Source: Letharia columbiana (Eukaryota; Ascomycota; Lecanoromycetes; Lecanorales; Parmeliaceae). Taken from it: a stretch of DNA of 64,000 nt. Every line of letters begins with the position of its first letter. Position 1 is the stretch's first letter. The translations under genes were made by a program, and so were the position numbers. This document shows positions 44,933-56,854 of the stretch, piece after piece. The notes under the pieces were generated by a model that saw only the letters and a list, made by a program, of their open reading frames with translations, was not told where the DNA came from and did not search any database. The stretch lies in the NCBI RefSeq assembly GCF_014066305.1, contig NW_023501036.1, forward strand, positions 631,501 to 695,500. Reading direction: 5' to 3'.

Positions 44933-46703
44933 ATGAATTTCCCATCGTCAATCTTTACTCTTCTCTTCGTCATTACAACAGTGTGTGCTCAGACAGGTCC
45001 AGAAGTAGCCTCCTACTTCAGGAACCACCTGTCGGACACATCTGAGGTTTACCTTCCCTCTGAGAGCAATTATACGCTAGAGACTACCCAGAGATGGAAC
45101 GCCTTTAGCGCGCCAACATATATTGTTTCTGTGAAACCAACTACCGATCTTGATGTCCAAAAAATTGTCCGTCTATTCGACTCAAGCAAGCCATTCGGGA
45201 CAAATGATACAAACAGATGCCGCTAACAATTTTTGGGAACAGATCGAATATGCTTATCATCAAAACATATCATTTCTCGGCACGGGCGGCGGGCACGGCT
45301 ACTCAGCAACTCTGGATACGGTCGAGAACGGAATCGAGATCGACCTTGGCCATTTCAATACCGTCTTCATCGACAAAGACGCCAATACCATGACAGTCGG
45401 CGGATCCGTTCACTTTGCCAACATTACAGGGCTGTTGTACGACGCTGGAAAAGAGTTTCGTACGTAAATCACCATTGATTTTATTCTTCTCATTATCACC
45501 GTGCAGGCGTTATGCTCTAACAGGTTTGTTCACAGAGGTTGGCTCATGCTCCTGCGTCGGCTTAGTCGGAGCTTCACTTGGCGGCGGTGTTGGACCCTAC
45601 GGAGGTTTGCACGGTTTACAGCTCGACGCTCTTCAATCGGTCAGAATGGTAACAGGTACTGGCTCCCTAGTCAATGTTTCAGCGACAAGCCATCCCGATC
45701 TGTGGTGGGGCATGCGAGGAGCGGGCTTCAATTTCGGCATCGTCACATCAGCCACGTTCCAAGTCTACAATTTCACAAACAATGGCCAAGCCATGAGCGC
45801 AGATTTTAGGTTCCATGCCAGTCAGAACGCGTCCCTCTACGAGTTCGCGCGGTCTTATACTGGCAAATTACCGGACGCCTTCTCAATAGACATAGCAATC
45901 GCCTACAACGAGGTATTTGGAGGCGTAAGTCATCAACCAACCACCTCCTACAGCCGAAAAGTGCCCGTTGACTTTACCTCCAGACATATCTTTTCGCCAA
46001 CTTCATCTACGCTGGCCCATTGGAAGAGGGCATGGCGCTCATCCAGCCAATAATAAAACTCGGGCCTTTCGACCAAAACATCACCATGATCCCGTGGAAA
46101 GACATCGAGACCTCGTCCAAATTCGGCATCGACGCCCTCGCCTGCATCAAAGGAAATTTCCACAGCGTCTGGGGCCTGAATCTCTACCAAATCGACGTAC
46201 CAACCCTCATCGACGCAGTCAGCTACATGGACACCGTCTACGCGCAGTACCCCGACTTCCGCGAAGCATTCCTCGCAATCGACATGTACGCCTCTCGGGT
46301 CATCGAGTCTGTCCCCGACGACGCAACCGCCTATCCATACCGCAACGCTGTCGCACGCTTGTGGGTCACCTTTTTCCTCACCCCCCCCCCCATTCCCACC
46401 AAAGAACTAACGACCGTCTCCCCAAACCTTAGCCTCCTCGACGTCGGCTTCCCAAACAGCTCCTTCGCCACCGCCGCATCCCAAGTCGGCCGCGACGCTC
46501 GCAGTCTCTTCGTCCCGACGAGTGGCGCTAGCACCAGCAACATCGAAGTCTACGTCCACTACGGGCACGGCGACGAAGGGCAGCTGGGATGGTACACTGA
46601 ACGCAAGCTGCCGCGGCTGAATGCGCTCAAGAATGAATACGATCCTAACAAGCTATTTTCGCACTACAATGCGTTGGAAGCGACTTATGACGTGCCCAAG
46701 TAG
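44933..46703 (+). CDS. Secreted FAD-linked oxidase (berberine-bridge-enzyme type)
   Basis: An oxidoreductase of the BBE/6-hydroxynicotine-oxidase group, which often oxidises secondary metabolites. Four exons (44933-45166, 45243-45459, 45536-45924, 45984-46703) give 519 residues. A signal peptide is clear (MNFPSSIFTLLFVITTVCAQ). FAD-binding text: PTYIVSVKPTTDLDVQKI, TGGGHGYSATLD (His for covalent FAD) and SCSCVGLVGASLGGGVGPYG (Cys partner), then LWWGMRGAGFNFGIVTSAT. The BBE C-terminal domain ends VYVHYGHGDEGQLGWYTERK and YDPNKLFSHYNALE. Intron 1 has a weak 5' site (GTCCGT). A 72-nt in-frame GT-AG segment (46361-46432) holding a run of 12 C's could be spliced out, giving 495 residues. It may belong to the PKS cluster, about 7 kb beyond it. 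Confidence 0.87.
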
Positions 46704-48300
46704 TAGTGTTATGTTGTAGAGAGAAGGGGAACGGCGTTCGGCGTTGGGGGGGGGCGTAACAAATTGCAACAAGGGCGAGATGTGAAGCTGAGTCAATCAA
46801 AATTTCACTCTATGATTTATAGTATTAGCTACGAGGTGCATTTTATATCGAAGAATTTGTAATCAATCTTGTCATTGTCGAGTTCAAAAAGATGGTAGAA
46901 AATGCGATTTGAAAATTTTCGCAGCCCCCTCATCGCGATAATCCTTTTCCACCCCAAGGGAAGGAAAGGCGGAAGTTTGTCGGGTTGGAGTCGTTGATTG
47001 CGTTGCTGGTGCTGATTAGGTTGGAGATATCATCTACAATTCAACTAAGGAATGATTTGGGTGAGGGGACGATGGTGCTTGAGGCCACGCTGTATAATAA
47101 CGGCCTTGAACCGAGTGAGTCTCCAGTGGTTGGCCAGACTGCGAGTTTTACAAAATGAGGTGACGTTTTGGACTGGTCAGCGGGTGCGGATACCCACACC
47201 GGACGGCCAATTGTGAGATCACACATCCGAGACAGCGCCGCCCAGTTCAGTAGACGTCCACGAACGCCCATACCCACTAAATTTATAACGCCGAGCAGGC
47301 ACCGCCAGCCGTAGGTAATCCCGACGAACCGCTTCATCCACCCCCAACCTCTCGCCTCCCCTACCCGACTTGCACAATCACAGCGTCGCAATCGCCCGTA
47401 TCGGAACCCTGCGCCATCTGCAGCTACGTCGGCAACATCGAAACGTGCAGGTAGACCCCGGACGCTCACGCCCGTCCGAAGGGCGAGAACGGAAACCCTG
47501 CCCCCACCCCAGGGGAGGCCGGCCTCAGCGAGAGCAAGGGCCGGTCAAAGAGGGCGATGAGTTTCGTTGATGGGAGGTCTGGGGTGGGGAAAGTACGTTC
47601 GGGTATCTATCAACCAACCACCCTGGGGAAAATGGCAACGGGTTTGTGAGTGAGTGGGAAGAAGAAGAGAAAGGTGATCGCGGTCATGACGGGGCAAGTG
47701 GAAGTCAAAGGGCGACCCCGGATTCAATCCAGCAGATGAATTTCAGAGCCTTGCAGGCCATCATTGAGCCCTTCCTTGTGCGCGAAGCTTCGAGTGTTCT
47801 TCTTGAACGGGGGAGGGGAGTCTCTTGCGGGTTTGTCTCCGGGCTGATGAATGCAGTGGAGATTTCGCCTATGTATTTGCCGATTTGCCGAACAGTCGTC
47901 GCGGAATAACGAGGGTGAAGGAAGGGCAGTGCCTCGGGATTCGAACTGTTGCGGATGAGTTGGAGATGTGAGGGGTGGATCGGAAGGGTGATGAGGCACA
48001 CGTGTCTGATTCAAGGGAACATAAAAACCCCACCTTTATGACTGTGAGTCGAATTGTGGAAATTTCGGCGACGTGAGGATTGCGAGAAGATCTAGTGGGG
48101 ACATTATATGCAAAAGATTCAGGCTCGATTGTTGTTGTAGTAAAATCTAGAAGTTAAGAGAAAAGAGTGGTAAATGAAGTGATTCGTCTCGCTTCGAAAC
48201 TCCAGACTTTGAGATATCTTTCCGTAACCCTACAACTTCGTAGTCGCTTTCTTCTCAATTCTGTAGCCGATGGCCATTCCAGCAAACTTGTAGAGTATCC
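46704..48300. other. Intergenic, nothing recognised
   Basis: About 1.6 kb. Frames such as 47646-47909 (+) and 47041-47469 (-) show no motif I know. GC-rich and purine-rich runs occur near 46745 and 47500-47600. Confidence 0.4.
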
Positions 48301-48689
48301 TGTACTCTATCGTGCCCGCGGCTTCCACCAACTGTTTGAGGCACAAATCCACGTACGGGCCAGCTCTTGATACGTCTTGGTACGTGATTGATGAGCTGGG
48401 TTCAGCAACAAATTGGCCATCAGCGCCGTCTTGACTAGAACAACCAGTGCGTATATGTCTCGATTGAACAAATGGTTTGGCAATGGATGTATTTCATTCA
48501 CGTGCCACGCTCCAAACAACTCTCAGAGAGCGTGGGCAGAAGCAACACATTGAGAAAAGGATGTTGTAGGCAGATGAGGTGCACTAGCGAGACCTCTTTC
48601 CTGGGTATCCATAGTATATGGCGTTTTGAACAGATCTGGCTGATAGTACTGGTAAAGGGAGGGTTCGTGAATCAAGATCATGGCATAGG

Positions 48690-49830
48690 TTAACATTATT
48701 TCAGACAAACCCGCGATATGCCATCAAAGAATTCTTCAAAATGGTCAAGAGGATTGAAACTTACGGTTAAGACCTGTGTGCTTGTACGTTTCTCGCCAAA
48801 GGTGCAGTCGCGTCTTAAATCGATTGATGACTTGTGGACCGTGAGTGTTGGGGAGCGCCGTTCATTTTGTGCTGTCCGTCCGAGCATATGCAGAACTTAT
48901 CTCCTCCGCCATGTTTAGCAATTTGACGAGAGCAATCGAATTGACGTAGCAGACCAACAAGGTTCGTTGCCGCTCGACCTTGACCTCTTGAGTGGCATTG
49001 CTGGTGTTTTTAAAGGTCATGCCTTGACCAAGGAAGAAAGAGCCTTCTGCAGGTACAGAGGAGCTTTTCCTCGGCCGGGGCTCGAATTCGCCCAAGACCA
49101 AGATCCCTGGCCATGGTGGATGCAAATTGGATATACTCGTAGACATTATGGGACGACCAATGGCCGGCGGGATAGTACCAGACGGCGGTCGTGGTCATGG
49201 CCTGAACTAGCTCCAAACGATTGCTGCCGACCAATCATTAACCAGTTGCCATACCCCTGAATAGCTCCTGTGCTCAAGGTACTGTACAGCTCGGGATGTG
49301 CCATGCCCGATGCGATGGCCATGATTGCTAGGAACATTGGAACAATACGGGCTTTTCGCGCGGAAGCTGGTCCACAGTGTAGCCTTTCGAAAAGACAACG
49401 ACGGCGTATTTGGACGCGAAGTGAATTGTGAAGGTTTCAAACAATTCGGTGGCAGTCTCCATATAGAAGAGACCACGGTCGATCGCGTCCAGCTTGGCAG
49501 TAGAGGCACTTACGTTTACAAGTCCGCCACTGAACCCTGTTACGGGTTGAGGGGCAGAGTTGGGTAGTCCAGTCGTCACTGCAGCAGATGACTGGCCAGA
49601 ATTGGTTTGGCTAGGCGAAAATGAATTGAGAGGCGAGTTCACAGCACTGGTCCTCTGTTGCTTCTTCATCAGTGGCTCGGATTTTTTCCGCTACGCTTCC
49701 TCTGCGGCGGCGCAAAGACGCATCCTCGATCGGACTTGATACATCGTTAGCAGATAGGGGAAGCGCCGAATATTCCAGGAAGACAGCGCACTTTCAACGA
49801 ACGACAGGATTCCCAGGCTTTGTTCAGAGG
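48690..49830 (-). pseudogene. Dead Zn2Cys6 transcription factor
   Basis: Read on the minus strand from 49830, the zinc cluster is recognisable but broken: WESCRSLKVRC, where the first W replaces the first cysteine, then a stop codon where a Gln probably stood, then RCIKSDRGCVFAPPQRKR. Downstream, fungal-TF middle-domain text continues: ETFTIHFASKYAVVVFSKGY, then a one-base shift (GG at 49339-49340) before FLAIMAIASGMAHPELY. Further on come NVYEYIQFASTMARDLGLG and TEEVKVERQRTLLVCY-like segments in other frames. Too many lesions for introns alone. It may be a lost second regulator of the nearby genes. Confidence 0.8.
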
Positions 49831-51596
49831 AACAGAAGGTTCTGTCGTGATTTCGACGCGTGACAGCCTAACGAGCTGGGAGCGAAGACAGGGTATCCAT
49901 AATCAAGAAGGTCCTCCGGACTTCATGTGCATACTCAGGTAAAGATGGTTGGAGGATTGCTAATTGAACGACAATCAAGGATAGCAAAGGTAATGCGGTT
50001 GCAGGCAAATCTGTGTTCTAGGCAGTCATGAACTCATGACGGTGCAAGATGCTATATGCACAATGGTGTAGAATCACTTGTTAGTGTACTCAAGGTAATT
50101 AGCTACCTATGTAGTGCAAAAGGTGCCAAGCAATAATCTGAATGCATCAAATCTAGTTGCCTGCCCCTCGACACATTTGACGGCGGCTCTTCCCAGAAAG
50201 CAAGAAGGTACCTTGATCCTCGCATTTTGGTATCATTGGCGGAGTTTCTCAAGGTTTGCAAGTTCTACGTAGCGTAGTACATCTGGTAGAAGCGGTCGTT
50301 AATAGCAATGACTCAGGTATGACGAGTGCCACATGAGTCACTTATACCTAGCAAGGCAAGTTGAAAGGGGACACTCGCGAAACCCTTCTTCTCGTACAGG
50401 TAGTCATATCCATCCTAGTCCACTCTTCGAAAATGTCCACGTACCATTACCGGTAGGGTCAGTCGCTGCAGTGGCTTCTGTGGCCCCCGTCTGGAAATCA
50501 AGGTGAAGAGCCGCATTGCTTCTCACCAAAGAGAGTGGTCCTGAGGCTGCCGCTGACGGCAACTCTGTTGACTCAAAGGATGCGCTTGGTACTGCTCCGA
50601 CCTGTGTCCTCTAAAATGCGCGGAGAGCACATCTAAGCTATCTTTCGAGGACGTTATTGGAGCGCTAAGCGCTTGTCTGTGTATTGCTGCCGGAGAGGAC
50701 GGGTGGGGCTTCTGCAAAGACGGAGTTCAACGTGGAGTATGAAGTTGTTGTAGTTGTGGCCATCGTCTGAGTATGGATCGCTGGAAGGATAGGTGTCGCC
50801 GTGCATGTGGAATCCCACTCACAATCATATCACCGCTAAAACAAACCTCGGGCGAAGAAATGCCTCAGCCGGTACAATCTGCTGTATTGGGCTTAGCGTT
50901 ATGTAGCTTAGCGTCATAAAGAAAACGTGAAAGAAAAAAAAGGCTCATCCCATCACCTGCCCACTTCCACCTACGAAACTTCCAACTTTGCATCAAAACC
51001 TATCACAACACCAAATTCAGAACACTATTTATCCCCTCTCATAGAACCCGTCCTGCCATCATCCTTCTTCTCGCTTTCGCTTTGGCTTACCCACCTTCCT
51101 ATCTCCGACGCAGCTTCTGTTCGGTCAACGCTGCAAAGCAAAATCCCTCATAGAGAGAACGAAAGGCTACCATAGTCTTTCGTGAACAGATTCGAATCTC
51201 CAGTCTGGCTTCCTATCACATCAATACCATCAAGTTGGCGGGGCCTCGCTTCACCCACTTTTCCTTCATCCGACCTCTCCTAGGACCAAGAGTTCGAGTC
51301 TTCCTGGGAGGCGACCTTAAGCCTCCATAATTGGGCTCTGGGGAGCCAACACGACAACACAAAAGTGCAAACAAGTTAGGAGAAGACGAAACCACATCGA
51401 ATATTCATGCCCTGAACAGACCTAAAGCTGGCTCAAGAAGAGGGCAGAGCTGAGGGCCCGGTCCTCTACGCTCCGGGGACTCGCTTGCCCTTTCACACAA
51501 TCAAAAATTGAGTGGCTTCGTACCTACATATCACTACAACAAGCATCACCCCAAGATCTTCAAGTTCGTCGACCAGTATATCGAGCAATAGCTACA
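49831..51596. other. Long upstream region of the Mg transporter
   Basis: 1.8 kb without a recognised gene; short frames at 50523-50717 (-) and 50927-51175 (+) lack motifs. The last 500 bp are C/A/T-rich, as in long fungal 5' UTRs, leading to the CorA start. Confidence 0.45.
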
Positions 51597-53615
51597 ATGG
51601 ATTCTCCAAGATCAGAGAGATCCCAGACGAGGTTCAGCACTCCCGTTTCTGATCTCGACGATCATCGCCACCAACCCTCTACACGTCCACGCGGCGATAC
51701 CGTTGGCAGTCCGCAAAGCCCTCGCAGCCCACTTGAAGGGCGACATTTATTTCAAAACGTTGGCAGCGGAGGCCGCCCAGAGCTCCTTCAGGTTAACGAC
51801 GAACTCCTCAACGCGGGGTCCATATCTAGGGATTTCGAGCAAGCTATCATTGACGATGACAAGAGCGGAATAGGAGAGAATATCATAGAGCGAAGAGGGT
51901 CTTTCAATCCTGCCACCTCTAGGCGTGGAACTGTTCGGAGAAGCCAAAACCATCCCAATCGGTCCAGAGACTCTTCGACCTCCTTTCGGTCTACATCGCC
52001 TGCAAACTCTGTTGATGCTTTTGCTGACCCACGTCGACGCGAAAGAGCAAACACAATTGGCAGCAGAGCGCCTTCTGACCTTGACCTTGGTCTTCAGCGC
52101 ACCGTCTCAGGTGGTACCCATTGTCGCAGTCGTCGACCTACATTCAATAATGGCAGCGTCCGGAACTTGAGCCTTAAGGATGAGCGCGCCTCCGTCCATA
52201 ACCCAGCAGAAGACGATGTCTGCTTTCCTACAATTGATGAATCTGCAAAGACCTACAACATTGACTTCGAGGAGCTGGACGAATTCGTTGCAGAAACTTT
52301 GAAATCGAAAGCACATAATGGGCATGGTCTAAGGCAGAAACTTAGCTTTAGCTCTCAGGGGAATAAGCCCCAGATCTTCAACGACCTCCGCTATACGGCT
52401 GTTCCCGAGATCATGACCCAATCATCCAATTCGCTCAAGATTGGGTCAGAAAGTGTCATTGACGATAGCGATACTGCGATCAATGACAAGGATGGCGCCG
52501 ATGAGAAAGCTGGGGATCCGTTGGGTGTAAATGGGCCTAGAGAGCGTCGACACAGCCTAGCAGGACCGAGTCGATATAGCTTCTTCTCTTCGGAGATTGA
52601 GTCAACCGTCCACGCCGCAGATTTTGCAGACTTGCTTTCCCCAGGTGAAACATGCCGCGATCTCTTCGAGCTTCCAGATGACAGCGGTGTTTGGTGGCTC
52701 GACATTCTCAATCCAACCGAAGAAGAGCTTCACGTTTTCCAACGCGCTTTTGGTATCCATCGCCTGACCACTGAAGACATCAACACCCAAGAAGCCCGTG
52801 AAAAAGTTGAACTGTTTAAACAGTACTACTTTGTCTGCTTCCGCTCCTTCTTCCAAATGGACACCAACAGTGAACAATACATGGAGCCTGTAAACGTCTA
52901 CATGGTCGTCTTCCGCGAAGGTATCATCACAATTACCTACACACCATCTCCCCATGCTGCCAACGTCCGCAAGCGTATTGGCAAGCTCCGCGACTATATG
53001 GCCCTCACGGCAGACTGGATCTGCTACGCCATGATCGACAATATCGTCGACACTTTTGGTCCGCCGATCCACACTATTGAGCATGAAGCCGATACGATCG
53101 AAGACCAGGTCTTCGTCGCCCGCGTCGAAGACTTCACTCCCTTGTTGCGCCAGATTGGCGAATGCCGCAAGAAAGTCATGTCCCTCATGCGCCTGCTAGG
53201 TGGAAAAGCGGACGTCATCAAAGGCTTCGCTAAACGTTGCAACGAACAATACAGCGTTACGCCTCGTGGCGAAATTGGCCTCTACCTTGGCGACATACAG
53301 GACCACGTCGTCACTATGATGAGTAATCTGGGACACTTCGAGAAGATGCTCTCGCGCAGCCATTCCAACTATCTAGCACAGCTCAGCGTCGGTGCTATCG
53401 CACAGGGCAATCGGGCCAACGAAGTTTTGTCGAAGATCACACTGGTGGCGACGATTTTGGTGCCGCTGAACCTTATTTGTGGTCTGTTTGGTATGAACGT
53501 GCCAGTGCCAGGGAAAAGCAGCGAGGGGTTGGGCTGGTTCTTTGGTATAATTGGAGTCATTGCTGCGATCGTGGTGGTGAGCCTGGGTGCTGCGAGGAGA
53601 TACAGGTTCTTCTGA
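51597..53615 (+). CDS. CorA-family Mg2+ transporter (Alr1/Mnr2 type)
   Basis: A divalent-cation channel of the plasma membrane (Alr1) or vacuole (Mnr2). It is a single 672-residue exon with no break. The first 330 residues are Ser/Arg-rich and disordered, with phosphorylatable RRxS-like sites (RRGSFNP, RRHSLAG). The CorA cytoplasmic domain follows (WWLDILNPTEEELHVFQRAF, then TTEDINTQEAREKVELF), with a long helix (ANVRKRIGKLRDYM). Two C-terminal transmembrane helices surround the selectivity motif GMNVPVPG, and the protein ends in RRYRFF. Motif, topology and length fit the fungal family. Which paralogue it is cannot be settled from the sequence alone. Confidence 0.95.
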   Translation: MDSPRSERSQTRFSTPVSDLDDHRHQPSTRPRGDTVGSPQSPRSPLEGRHLFQNVGSGGRPELLQVNDELLNAGSISRDFEQAIIDDDKSGIGENIIERRGSFNPATSRRGTVRRSQNHPNRSRDSSTSFRSTSPANSVDAFADPRRRERANTIGSRAPSDLDLGLQRTVSGGTHCRSRRPTFNNGSVRNLSLKDERASVHNPAEDDVCFPTIDESAKTYNIDFEELDEFVAETLKSKAHNGHGLRQKLSFSSQGNKPQIFNDLRYTAVPEIMTQSSNSLKIGSESVIDDSDTAINDKDGADEKAGDPLGVNGPRERRHSLAGPSRYSFFSSEIESTVHAADFADLLSPGETCRDLFELPDDSGVWWLDILNPTEEELHVFQRAFGIHRLTTEDINTQEAREKVELFKQYYFVCFRSFFQMDTNSEQYMEPVNVYMVVFREGIITITYTPSPHAANVRKRIGKLRDYMALTADWICYAMIDNIVDTFGPPIHTIEHEADTIEDQVFVARVEDFTPLLRQIGECRKKVMSLMRLLGGKADVIKGFAKRCNEQYSVTPRGEIGLYLGDIQDHVVTMMSNLGHFEKMLSRSHSNYLAQLSVGAIAQGNRANEVLSKITLVATILVPLNLICGLFGMNVPVPGKSSEGLGWFFGIIGVIAAIVVVSLGAARRYRFF

Positions 53616-54593
53616 ACAGTGAGGTTTGGAGGGATGGGCTCCATCGAGCGGTTTCACCGGGTGGTTTCCTTTTCGATGATAGATGTGAAAGGCGATTACA
53701 TTAGTTGCTTCGTTTAATTTCTAGAGCTAGAGCTAGAGGAGAGTTTTGCATAGACGGCAAATTTTTGGAAGGGTGCGACAAGAAAGGTATTAGAAGTATC
53801 AATCACAGTCAGTGCAAACCGTTTATAAACATCCTCTATATCCTGTAACCACCGTGAAGAAGAGCTTGGTCTGGAAAAATAAACATGTGAGCAAGTCTCA
53901 CTCGTCATCGCAGGTTTCGGCTTTGAAGAAGATAGTCTCAGACAGTCCCGAGACACTGACGGCATAGAATCGCACTTGAAACGGGTACAAATCCTCAAGA
54001 ACGTCAGTATCACCGAGCAAATCTCTGAATTGTTTGATACTGTTCCTGGAGCAGGTTCGATCGTGAATTGGGACTCAGTCCGGGTTGATGCCCAAAATCG
54101 ACCTCAGAATGATGGGGTTCGGCACCGCAGAGTGTCACTTTTCTTTTGCCAGCTTGCCTTAGTTCTTTCGGCATTTTTTTTCTGTAATGACTGTAACTTT
54201 TGTATCTAATCTCCCCTTATCGACCATTCCACCCATGATCGTCTGTGCGTCACCCCTTTGTGACACCAATCGTCCGTCAGCTAGCATAGCGAGTGTTCTC
54301 TTTAGTGTCCAGTCGATCTAGACCTAGGGTTCATTGTCTCATTTCTCGTCCCTCTCTGCCCCAACGGTTAGCTCCATGACGACATTTTTGAACAGCAGTG
54401 ACCATTCACGTACCTTCTGACCCTCGAACGGCTCTTTCTTGCTTCACAATCGGGCTCGAACACCCGTGAGCTCATTCGCCTGCACGCTTCCCCCATCCAC
54501 GGCCTCTGTAGGGCCGCCGCGAAGACCCGTCAAATGTTCCTCCGATGAGACATCTGGACCAGCATCCTCGCTTTCTGCGAGGTATCTAAAGCG
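53616..54593. other. Convergent 3' region CorA/eRF1
   Basis: About 1 kb between the 3' ends of the Mg transporter (+) and eRF1 (-). Frames 53714-54013 (-) and 53976-54209 (+) have no recognised content. Confidence 0.45.
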
Positions 54594-56059
54594 TCAATCA
54601 TCGTAGAATTCATCCTCGGAATCGACCTCAGCCAATTGCTCAAAGTTGAGCTTATATCTCAACATGGCACCAATGCCACCAAAGCCTTTGACGAACTGGT
54701 TGCCCTCGCTCGAACGATCCGAGACGAATTCGAGGGTCGCGCCGAAGTCTTTGTAGCTCTCGGCGAGCCATTCGAGGAAAGAGCCTTGGTCGACGAGTTC
54801 CATTTCCTGCCCCGTCTCTTTGTCCATAAACATCTCGCGGTTGGCTTCTTGACCTTTGTTGGTGTGAAGAATGACTTCGGAGCCGGTTGAGGACTTCAAT
54901 ACCCAGCGGGTGATCTCCAAATTCTCAAAAACGATCAGGGTCTCGCAGGCACTAGCCTCCATAGCTTTGAGCGTGTCTTCCACGCCGTAACATACCTTCC
55001 CACTGTCAAGGCTAATCTCGTCGAAGTATTTCCCGATGAGCTTCCTGAGAGCCGGTCAGTTTACACCTAAAGAAGCAGTAGAAGGCTTTTTCTGACTTCT
55101 CCTGTATAAATTTGACATTGCTGAGGGTTTCAGCCGCGAGCTCAATGGCTTGATTGAAGCCATTCTCGCCGCCGTAGGAGACGTCGACTACTTTGATCAC
55201 CTTGGATTGCAGGCGGTTGTCGAACATGTCGGATTGGTTTAAATCGTTTTTGAAGTCAGCAGATCCTGCGAGGATCAGGCCGGCGACGTTCACTTTGTCC
55301 TGGGTAATGAAGTTTTGCACAGCAAGTTCGGCCACCTTCCGCACGTAGTTGTGGCGTTTCTCTTCTCTCAAACGGGCGAACCGAAGGGCGGATTGACCAC
55401 CTCGGCCGTGCTTCTTGGGAAGGTCGACGGAGAATTTGTGGATCACGTCTCTGGTGTTACCGCTGAGCGTACCGAAAAGAGCGCCGTTTCCGTCCATGAT
55501 GATGAAGCCGAATTTCTGGTCGGATTCAAGTAGCTCGCTTAGCGCTTCGGTGTGGAACTTGTTGTCACACAGATATAGGGAGGTATTGATCGGTTTGAAG
55601 GGCTCAAAGTCGATGTTGATTTTTCGTTCTTTCCCTTCCGAGGTTATGATTTCACCGCAGTAGACGACAAGACCGTTGGGAGGTACTTTGTTGTAGAGCT
55701 TGAGACGCTGCTGAGTGGATGTGATGGCTGACAGGACCGACAATCGGTTGACTCGGGATTTGATGTTGGATGCAGTGCCCTAGATTTATGAGGAATGTGT
55801 CTGCAGAGACATTTTCGGAACGTACGAATTCTTCAGCCAACATCCTCGCTGCTCGTGAGACCTGGTCCTTCGGCGCTGTACCACGAAGGCTATCAGCGCA
55901 GACTCTTATACGTCCCAACATCGGGGAAGTAGACTCACGGATAATGAGCGATATCATAGAGGTTCCGTTGCCGCGTGCTTGTTCCAGGCGTTTGATGAGT
56001 TTCTTCACTTTCCAAATTTCAATGTTCTTCTCGGCCTCGTTGGCCTGTGGGGCGCTCAT
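54594..56059 (-). CDS. SUP45: Eukaryotic peptide chain release factor 1
   Basis: eRF1 recognises all three stop codons and triggers peptide release with eRF3. Four exons on the minus strand (55939-56059, 55826-55875, 55097-55779, 54594-55044) give 434 residues, the normal length. Domain 1 has [11 protein letters not shown] (stop-codon-reading NIKS) and YLCDNKF (the YxCxxxF motif). Domain 2 has [10 protein letters not shown] (the catalytic GGQ). Domain 3 ends in the acidic tail [11 protein letters not shown], expected for eRF3 contact. Each junction rebuilds a conserved stretch: [28 protein letters not shown] and [16 protein letters not shown]. Fully intact. Confidence 0.97.
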
Positions 56060-56854
56060 TGTGAGCGAGGGTGGAGAGTATCGTCACTCAAGTAGCAGGT
56101 GTTGATCCGGTTATGGTGTCCTTTCTAGAGTCTCCTGAGTCTTCGTGAAGGGATTTCGTATTTGTTGTTGTAGCTAAATCTTGGAGGGGGATTTTTTCTG
56201 GAATTTTTGACGGATTGGCGGTCAGGCTTGGCAGGGCTGAATTCATTCATTAATCATTTTCCGAGTCATCATTGCTCACTTTTCTCCCCATTGCTTTGGC
56301 AAACTGGTTTAAATTCATCACAATTCTTATGTTCATACACAACATCATCCAACATGTGACATTGTACTTGATATTCGAGTCAGGTAGAGTCAGATCGACT
56401 TGAGCCATTCCCCGCGCACAGCCAAACGGCGCTTGATTGGCCAGGAGCTTATCGGTCTTTTCTGGACCCCTCAATCGACTTTCTTAGAGCATCTGCCCTC
56501 ACCCTGGTCTGCAGATACTTTCCATACACTCACCTTTTTTTGCTTTTTTATGGTACCATGATACCTTTCTCCTTGCCACTACTCTCCTATGAAAGTTCCT
56601 CTCTGTTCTTGCCTCTCGTTTTGATCCTGCCTTCTTTACATAATTTTGGGTGAAATCCAGCGTTGCGTGACCTCGCACTGTCTCAATACACCTGCGCCAA
56701 GACGAGCCCCGCAACAAAAAGGACTGCCACAGATCTCTAGAAGCTGTCTCCTGGTCTCTTGACTTTCCTGGCTCGAGATTCGTCAAGTGCTCTCATCTTT
56801 TAGACTCGCGAGCGTCTGCCATGAAGGGTCTATCATTTCTAAGGTGGTAATGTA
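56060..56854. promoter_or_regulatory. Divergent intergenic region eRF1/Avt1-like
   Basis: 795 bp between two genes transcribed away from each other, so both promoters lie here. A 95-codon minus frame (56499-56786) shows no motif. Confidence 0.45.
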
